From Blastobasis lacticolella (lineage: Eukaryota; Arthropoda; Insecta; Lepidoptera; Blastobasidae): a DNA stretch of 64,000 bases. The stretch spans positions 31,121,708 through 31,185,707 of the forward strand of contig LR990039.1 of assembly GCA_905147135.1 (NCBI GenBank), given 5' to 3'. The translations under genes were made by a program, and so were the position numbers. Below, one piece after another: positions 56,854-64,000 of this stretch (within the stretch, counting starts at the first letter, position 1; the number at the start of each line of letters is the position of its first letter). Under the pieces are notes generated by a model that searched no databases, was not told where the DNA came from, and worked only from the letters and a program-made list of their open reading frames with translations.

Positions 56854-57830
56854 GATAAAGAATGGAAAGGAAGTACGATTAGTCCACTAAGTCTATTTGA
56901 TGACTAAAGAGAAGATCGATTGTCTAATGCTCAAGGAATTGAATCAGCAAGAGCAAGCAATGACCCCTGGATGGTAGCTTATATCCTTGGGATATGTAGG
57001 ATGATTGGTGCTGGATTAGCTGATTACAAGACTTCGATAGGACAAAGAATAACTATGCAGTTCAAGGCAATTTGCCACAACTCAACAGAAATGACTGATG
57101 TTGTCGATATGTACATCGGCTGAATGAATTATGCAAGCTTCAATAAGATCGTAGCAACATTTGATATGTTTTTTAATAAGTTTCCTACACATAAATTAGC
57201 CAACATACGTATTGGAACTACTGTATCTCAACATAAAGATTGTGCTGCTCTGTTGTTATACGATTATCTAATGAACCTGCTCGGATAACCCAATATGACG
57301 GACATAATGGATTGGATATTCATTCCAAGTATAGGAAATAAATAATATTTAAAGAGGGAGAGAATATCCTTTCTCCTATTTCCCATATCAAATAGATTTA
57401 GGACTAGTAACAAAGACCATACTCAGCGACCGTAAATCCACATTTCTTTGAATGCGCGCATGTCACTGGTGCGCTACTCAGATGCATCAGATCTATGAAC
57501 GCGATACACACATCACAGAGTCTCAAGCTATGAGTATTCTTTTAAATGCTGGTTGTATGGCATATGTATTTTCGCATGCATTTGCAATAACTAAAGTATA
57601 CTTCAGAAACCGGAGAAGTATTAGATTATGATTCAGATGATGAGGACGATGACGGAAACTTAGTTACGGCAACTATGAAATCCAGAGATCCGTCTGCATG
57701 GGTACTCATGTTAAAAGCAACTAAAGAACAGATGCCACAGAAGATGAGGAAGTTCATCAAGGACGTTGCACACGTATAGCTGATCCTAGAATGGGGACTA
57801 GTATGTGGGGATTGCCGATGCACTATAAGA
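56854..57830 (+). pseudogene. Endogenous rhabdovirus nucleoprotein (N)-like element
   Basis: One frame from 56,854 reads SNAQGIESARASNDPWM, then VAYILGICRMIGAGLADYKT, then past a TGA (57,121) NKIVATFDMFFNKFPTHKL and RIGTTVSQHKDCAALLLYDY. Later segments in other frames read ATVNPHFFECAHVTGALLRC, then HITESQAMSILLNAG, an acidic loop (DYDSDDEDDDGN) and QKMRKFIKDVAHV. This order (RxGTxxSxxKDCAAL in the core, TVNPxFFE then a C-terminal lobe) is that of rhabdoviral N, which coats viral RNA. Stops at about 56,905, 57,121 and 57,286, and frame changes near 57,350, 57,505 and 57,600, make it inactive. The N-terminal third is missing. A SINE follows at 57,840. Identification is by motif only. Confidence 0.75.
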
Positions 57831-57839
57831 TAGATATTG

Positions 57840-58065
57840 AGCGTCGGTGCCCTAGGGGTTAAGGTATCCGACTCGTAAATGAGAGGTAACCGAGTTCGAA
57901 TTCCACTGCCACCAATGACTCTTTTCTGAGCTACGTACATTACTTAAATACTAACCGATGGAGGGAAAACATCGTGATGAAAGCTGCACAATCAGGCGAC
58001 TGAATGTGAAACCACGATTCCCCTGGTAGCAGAGTCACGGAGGTCAGATGGCAGTCGTTCAATTA
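57840..58065 (+). repeat. tRNA-derived SINE adjoining the N-like remnant
   Basis: tRNA-like head (GTGCCCTAGGGGTTAAGGTA, B box GAGTTCGAATTCC) and the shared body ACTCTTTTCTGAGC, GGGAAAACATCGTGATGAAA and CACGGAGGTCAGATGGCAGT; 3' end shortened. Confidence 0.75.
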
Positions 58066-59554
58066 TTTACACATTTTTACTTACATAGCCTCAGGTAGCA
58101 TGTTAAATTTCGGTATAAAAAAAGTACTTAGTGTCCTACCTCGTAGGACACTAAATACTGAACTCAAACCATACCAAGTTTTATTGGAATTCATTCTGTA
58201 GCCAAGACCCAGACAGACAAAAATGAAAAAAATTACAGATTTGATTTCAGCATTGTACTTTCCAATAAAAATGTTAAAATATCTTCAATGATCAGAATTA
58301 GAGGTCTAACTACAGTTTTATTATATGTATTGATATTTTCGTAACAAGTTGCTCCAGAGGCAATGGCGGCATTGACGCTAAAATAGCCTATTCTATTAGC
58401 CAGATACATTGCTGTACCTACCTATCTAATTTCATCAAAGCAAAGTTTATTGTAAGCTTACTGGTTACAGAAACAATAGACCCATTTCAAAGCACGTGTG
58501 CATTAGACAGGTACATTAAATACTGTGCGGCTGGTCACACATTATTGTATGGTAAACGTAATTAATATTAAGGCCATTCAACGTTAGCATTTACAGTGGT
58601 TGCTTAATACATCGTAGTCTAGGATTGGAAAGAATTTTTATTTACATTCATATCGTTATGTACCGATAGTTTTTGATTTGTTATGCATGCTATAATGATT
58701 AGTATGTATTCTGATCTCTCGCAGGTTTCTAAGTAGATACTATATGTGAAAGTTTCTAATTGGCAATCCATTGTACCTAATTTTTCTAAATATACATACT
58801 GTATTGTAGCTGTTTGCTTTCTAAATTAATAAATAAATAAACATAAACAAAAATCACCCATAATCACCTTTTGCAAGGTAGAATATACAATTTGACTGGG
58901 CGTGGAGAGCGACTTTATATCATTCAATGTACTCCAATAGCAGTAAGTACTAAAATAATACCTTGTGACGTTACGGTAGTGTATCTACTATGCGACGGTC
59001 TACGCGTGGTCTACGAATAATAGCTTCATTACGCATTTTGTGCTGCCTTTAGTGTCAAGCTGCCTGTGTTCCTGCGATTCAGTCCATAAAGGCCTTATTA
59101 AGCACATGAGCGACAAAGCTGGTATTAGCTGTGCTGATTTGATTGTAACTACGTATCCAATTCAGCGCCATTCCTGCACCTATTTTGACCTACAGAGTTT
59201 TGCTTCGTGGTATTTTGTGAATCGGTTTTCTCTCTATTGTAATTCTTGTTCGGAGAAGCACATCAAATATTTTATGATATTGGAACTGTCTTTTAGTGCG
59301 AAAGACAAATTAATGTGGTAATTGAAACGCGTCGCACGGGTACTTAATGAGTTCTACGTATTCAAAACCAGTTTTAATTAATACATTCCATATGAATTAA
59401 CTTTCACTGCGATGTAAACCACAGTTGTATAATTACAATCCGGTCGAAAGTTTTAAATAATTATTTCAGGGAAACCCTTAAGCGCCATACACCCTGGCTA
59501 GTGCTGCTGCCCCCTAACGGTCTACAACTGTAAAACTAGTGTTCTAGACATATT
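58066..59554. other. No recognised gene
   Basis: AT-rich; the 93-codon frame at 59,040-59,321 has no recognised domain. Confidence 0.45.
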
Positions 59555-59645
59555 TTATTTAGCACCCATAGTACAAGCTTTGCTTAGTTTGGGGCTGGAT
59601 GGCGCTGTGTGAATTTGTCCACGATTTTTATTTATTTATTATTAT
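59555..59645 (+). repeat. 3' segment of the second SINE family
   Basis: AGCACCCATAGTACAAGCTT, TTAGTTTGGGGCTGGATGGC and a TTTATTTATT tail match 50,590-50,690. Confidence 0.7.
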
Positions 59646-59799
59646 CAATATTTCAATACAAATCTTAAATCCCATGTAACTAAGCCATGATACATTGGCT
59701 TTTATTGGTTAATATTGAAGTGCCCGAGCGCGCTCAGGGGACACTCCTCTTAATTATTTTAAATAATTTACCGGAGCTTTTGCGTATTGTTTCGCTAGT

Positions 59800-60147
59800 T
59801 TATGGATTTTTCACTAACAAATTGGCATGAAATTCTGCGAGACCATTAAAGAATACCGAGTTGCCTACGATCACTACTACAATACTTGCGTCTATCTTCG
59901 CTAGTCCAGCTTTGAGGAGGACAATGCCCCTCAATTGACTAGTGATATCGACGTGGTCGAAGGTAACCGGTGGGAGGTTGTTCAAATCTCTCGCCACAAA
60001 TACCGACACGTCGTCAGGATCGATTACTTTGCACACAGTGACACCGTTATCCAGACTCCTCGATGTTCCTTCTCGTCTGCGGCCCGCCATCTTTTCCCTG
60101 ATGTTGAGCAAGCGAAGTAACAGCTTCGCATCAGAATCAGAAATCAT
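59800..60147 (-). pseudogene. Transposon-associated ORF fragment
   Basis: A 115-residue frame reads GRRREGTSRSLDNGVTVCKV, then VFVARDLNNLPPVTFDHVDI and LLKAGLAKIDASI. The FVAxDLxxLPPVTFDHVDVT pattern is one I know from repeat-derived insect proteins upstream of LINE-type ORFs; the function is not known. Only part of such a protein is present. Confidence 0.4.
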
Positions 60148-60333
60148 TTATTGTGTAACTGTGTAAAACGACGAAAACAGAACTTACTTCAGATATGTCG
60201 TCCATACTGAAGCTAGACTTACAAATCTGAATAACACTGACCTCATCAATCACGTCCAGCTCCTGCTACAGGAAAGCGAGGAGCTCGATCACTATGACTT
60301 TATTGCACCAATTCACTTAATAGGCTGAACGCG

Positions 60334-60555
60334 GTGCATACGGCGCATAAATGCGACTGCGAGATTGCATTCATGAATGCGGTTAAAACGGTGCTTCCAG
60401 AAATGGAGGTTTCCGAATGCTTTTTTCTTTTCCAAAAAGCCACAATTAAGAAGGCCAAAGAAATAGGCTGTGAGAGTTCACCAGCAGGAAGAAAATTCAT
60501 GAGAATGACAGCCAATCTTCCATTACTACGTGCTAATGAAATTAGTGAGGAGTGA
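60334..60555 (+). pseudogene. MULE transposase domain fragment
   Basis: Reads AFMNAVKTVLPEMEVSECFF, then LFQKATIKKAKEIG, ending RMTANLPLLRANEISEE. The A..N A....FP...v..C.FH..QA...K pattern around the third part of the DDE domain is typical of Mutator-like transposases. About 70 residues remain; catalytic D/E residues upstream are absent. Confidence 0.6.
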
Positions 60556-62299
60556 AATTCTAACAACGACTGTGGCTCCATCCACTGTCGCAATGTAAGA
60601 GTTAAAAAAGTACATAAACAAATTTTGGCTGAACAGTAGCTAATAATCAGCTAAATACTCATAATTGTTCTGAAATACCGAAATAGAACTTTCTGGAGAG
60701 ATTATATAGAAGAATAAATACCAAAATGGCCTCATTGTACTTTTTTATATACACAATAAAAAAAGAGTCCATCGATCGTGTCATTAAAACAGCATTTATT
60801 TTTGATCTAAAAGACAGACTTAATTCAAATATACTTTTCGTAAGTTGTACGATTAATTTTTGCATTTAGATTTATTACATGAGCACGAGAAATATGTGCT
60901 TACACAAAAAGTGCAGTACAACTTATTCAAAAACTTATTTTTCAGACTAATAGAGCAGAAAACAGGAGGATTATTTAGAAACAAACAGTCGTTTACTCAA
61001 ATAGCACATTGCACTAGATTTCTAAAGTTCACAAATGTTTCCTATTTCATTTACAAACTTTGATAGTTAATATGTTAACTGTTGCGACTGACAACAATAA
61101 ACTTTATACTTCTTGTACTTCTTCTTATACTTCTTTGCTAATAAACGTTATACTACTACTAATTTATTTATGTACTGTGACAGATCGTTTGCAAAGATGT
61201 TAATATCATTCAGCGTAACATTATAACACCGTGCGGTTTTTCTGATAAAGGAATTCTTTGCATAGTTTGTGCTCAATATAAAATGTGTCTTTAGAGCGTG
61301 AGAAGCTGCGTGGTAACTTAAAGATAATTCATTTAAAAAGAGGAGAAGAGTCTATGTTACTACATTACATTATGTGGTAAACTAGCGTTCTATCCTAAAC
61401 ACCTTAAAAACATGGCCGCGACTATATGAAAAGGTAGGTTTCGCTAAACGAGGATATCACAACAACCAAATATTTATAAAAGATGAAGTGCATATTTTTT
61501 AGATACCTACTGCACATTTTACATCAAGAGTCATCATTTTACATCAAACGAGCGTTCAAAATGACTATTGCAGTTTTTACAAGTAAGCCTCGATCATTCG
61601 TAAGTATTGGTGATAGCTATATTTTGTGTGTTTTATCACTTTTACAACGGTGATTGTTCTGGGCAACTGTTTGACCATAGGCTGCAATGACTGCTTACCA
61701 TCAGCGCCTCAAGCCCCCTCATTTACTCTTAGCTCTATTATTGTATTGGATCGCAATCAACATCAGTTTTAATTGCATTGTAGCAAAATAAAAATTCGTA
61801 AAGCAGTTACATTTCAATCAAACTATTGGTAATAGCCTAAGAAATTAGCGGACTCGAAGCCCAAACAGGCTTATTTGCCACCTTAGAAGTATCTATCAAA
61901 AAGAAGCCGAACACTTCATTATTCGTTAGCTGATATTTCGCCACCGAAGTACAAACGCATCAATTGCTTATAGAGGACATTCAGACCATTATTTAGAAGT
62001 TTGACGCAATCTTCGAGGTAGTGTTTACTCAATATTCAAGACAAAATGGCATGCACGTGTTCCTACAAACAGCAACAACATACAAAGGATCCGATCCCCA
62101 TCCGTCAACAATACTGTGTTTATTACTAGTATGTACCGCCCTGAATACAGGAAGGAGACAGGATACAAGCGTATTGAATTAAGTAGGTAAACTACCTCGG
62201 ACACAGCCTTTGCCGGATGCAGTTGACAATTGACATAAAACCGTCTGATTGCCACGACAGAGGTTGTATCTCGCAGGCGGGGCGCATTTCCCAGTCGGG
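60556..62299. other. No recognised gene
   Basis: AT-rich; frames are short. It ends in a GC-richer stretch before the candidate promoter at 62,300. Confidence 0.45.
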
Positions 62300-62303
62300 T
62301 CTC

Positions 62304-62340
62304 ACTCAGTGCGTTTCCAGCAGTCGCCGGGAGCGGACCT
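62304..62340 (+). promoter_or_regulatory. Candidate Inr+DPE core promoter
   Basis: Arthropod initiator TCAGT at 62,306-62,310 sets A+1 at 62,308. GGACC at 62,335-62,339 is exactly +28 to +32 and matches the downstream promoter element consensus RGWYV. The surrounding sequence is locally GC-rich. No TATA box, as usual for DPE promoters. Confidence 0.5.
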
Positions 62341-62686
62341 GCTGAGCGCTCGGCCTGGAACGTTACGCGAGATCCATATCCCAACTACGTTCCGGGAACT
62401 TTTAACTTTCGCAAAACTTGTTAATGCGCATCGACAATATATTATTATGGACTAACGAATGGAATGTATTCTGTGCAATGAACTTGAAAGAGTTTAATGG
62501 TCCTTTTATAAAGTAGTCAGTAGATAGGCCAAGTTTGAGTGTTTTAGCGGTGTGGAAAAAGTGGTGTTTTTGAAGTGCAACAAGTAATTAAAATTGTTAT
62601 AACACAGGTACTTTGTAACTAGATTCGATTTCCGACTTTTTGTGATTTCGGTGTCGACGGAGACACCCGGTTCGCGTGCATAAAGG
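62308..62686 (+). other. Candidate non-coding first exon of a host gene
   Basis: Runs from the putative start site to a strong donor AAAGG|GTGAGT at 62,686/62,687. No long ORF begins in it, so it would be 5' UTR of a gene continuing beyond the window. Supported only by promoter and donor signals. Confidence 0.35.
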
Positions 62687-64000
62687 GTGAGTATCTAACA
62701 GCATTCGAATACGTATCTATAGATAAAGATCAAAATCTATTCAATCTATTATAGGTACATCACGTTGGGGCCGAGCAGTAGAGGAATTCTATTTCTATTT
62801 AAACTAGGCACCGTTGCCAATTACCTAATAAGGGACTTAACTCAGCTGGAAAGTTGAGTAGCTATTATACAGGTTACGTAGCGTTGGATGTCGTAGGCGG
62901 CCGAAGGCAGTCGCTGACTGCCGATCTGATCCTAGTTTACCTAGTATAATTCTTTGATATATAATTTTTAAGGTACGAGGCAAGGTTTCATGATATGATG
63001 TCCTTGACATATAAAGGGTATTTTTTAACGGCGGAGAACTTAAAATTTAAGTAAAACAAAGACAAAAGTATTTAGTATCAGTGAAACTAGCTTAATTGGA
63101 AAGATAATTTTATGGCATTTATCCTTGGATATATATATCAATGAACAATTTTACAAATGCACACACTATCGTTTTGTGGATCACCTATAAAAAGAATACC
63201 TGTTTCTTTATTTCCACTCCAGTTCAGAGTTAATAAATGGCTCATATTTTGCACCTAATTATTAGGACTATAGACAATACAAGAATTAGTCAGATTGTCC
63301 GATAAATATCAAAATATCGGTTATTTTGATATTTACATAGGTATTATCAATATCGGATCTTTTCGAACCCAGGCTTTAGAGGCAGCTGCGATTCAGGGTA
63401 TCCCGGTGTGTGTGGAGATGTATGTTCTGGCAGACCTTAGTGTAGGGTAGGCCTTAGAATAGGGAGCCCTCAAGGGTGGGTTCTTGTTCCGACAGCGTGG
63501 CCGGGGCTCTATTTTAAGCTTATGTTATTTAGCAGGCATTATTAGGTCTTAGGACCCAGCGTTCTGATATGTTTAGGTAGGTTGTAGGTATTGACTTCTT
63601 GGCTTGCTGAGGTGCACGTACTCATCAGGTGTGATTGCACTTCGGCTTGGTAGGTCATGCTGGAGGTCAGAACTTCTGTTGCTGATCATAAATAGCGCTG
63701 GGCTATGTATAAAATTCAAAACATATTCCATTTTGTATGAGTCATTGTATTTTTCTTACTTCTTCAAAAAAGAGTTTATATACATACATCTGTATTAGCG
63801 CGTTAATCCGTACTCTTAATCCGAACGGAAACTCATAAATTAATTTTCATTAATTTATTTTGTGAATAGTCACATATTTACGTTCTGACCAAATTTTGCC
63901 TAGGCAACCAAATATTATTTGTTAGGGGAGAAAACGTCCTTTCATTTAACATATAACTCGATTAAAAAACAGATGAGGCCAGATTGTCTCCATGGCAACC
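62687..64000. other. Candidate intron/intergenic sequence, no gene recognised
   Basis: No acceptor-linked coding exon is recognised; could be the first intron of the gene proposed at 62,308. Confidence 0.35.

Noticed and set aside
62025..62384. 119-codon minus-strand ORF near the putative promoter
   Set aside because: No recognisable domain, overlaps GC-rich promoter sequence on the other strand.

Overview
The window looks like nuclear DNA of a moth or butterfly. It is AT-rich, has few open coding regions, and is packed with nested transposons: piggyBac, hAT, MULE, RTE- and Jockey/CR1-like LINEs, errantivirus env remnants and tRNA-headed SINEs typical of Lepidoptera. No bacterial-style operon, CRISPR array or rRNA was seen. 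The species assignment is an inference from repeat content.

Positions 1-26,850 hold a head-to-tail tandem array of one composite unit (about 6.92 kb in its cleanest copy, copy 3). Copies run 1-5,849, 5,850-17,002, 17,003-23,923 and 23,924-26,850 (truncated). Each unit carries, in order on the + strand: (a) a fragment that reads like the start of a LINE ORF1; (b) a nearly full-length but broken gene resembling the PA polymerase subunit of orthomyxoviruses, so an endogenous viral element; (c) a spacer with a likely non-coding first exon and 5' intron; (d) a multi-exon piggyBac transposase gene. Copy 1 lost about 1.07 kb of the transposase. Copy 2 received a short piggyBac-type element (9,046-9,918) and a LINE with an intact 969-residue EN-RT ORF (about 13,495-16,902). 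Copy 4 ends abruptly after the PA remnant.

Positions 26,851-49,700 are a graveyard of mobile elements: two related errantivirus-like env/LTR remnants, LINE 3' ends, a MULE/FLYWCH fragment, and a long decayed hAT gene on the - strand (39,244-44,165). Into that hAT gene were inserted a SINE-like repeat with a 13-bp target duplication and a neat 790-bp element with terminal inverted repeats, a 3-bp target duplication and an intact 118-residue Cys-rich ORF.

Positions 49,700-64,000 hold a 3-kb fold-back structure with a nested palindrome, several SINEs, a second endogenous RNA-virus remnant (a rhabdovirus nucleoprotein-like pseudogene at 56,854-57,830), TE ORF fragments, and near 62,308 an Inr+DPE core promoter with a candidate first exon of a host gene.

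The strongest candidate for something undescribed is the tandemly amplified LINE/orthomyxo-PA/piggyBac composite. With the rhabdovirus N remnant and env remnants at the same TE-dense locus, it could be a piRNA-source locus, but that is inference.
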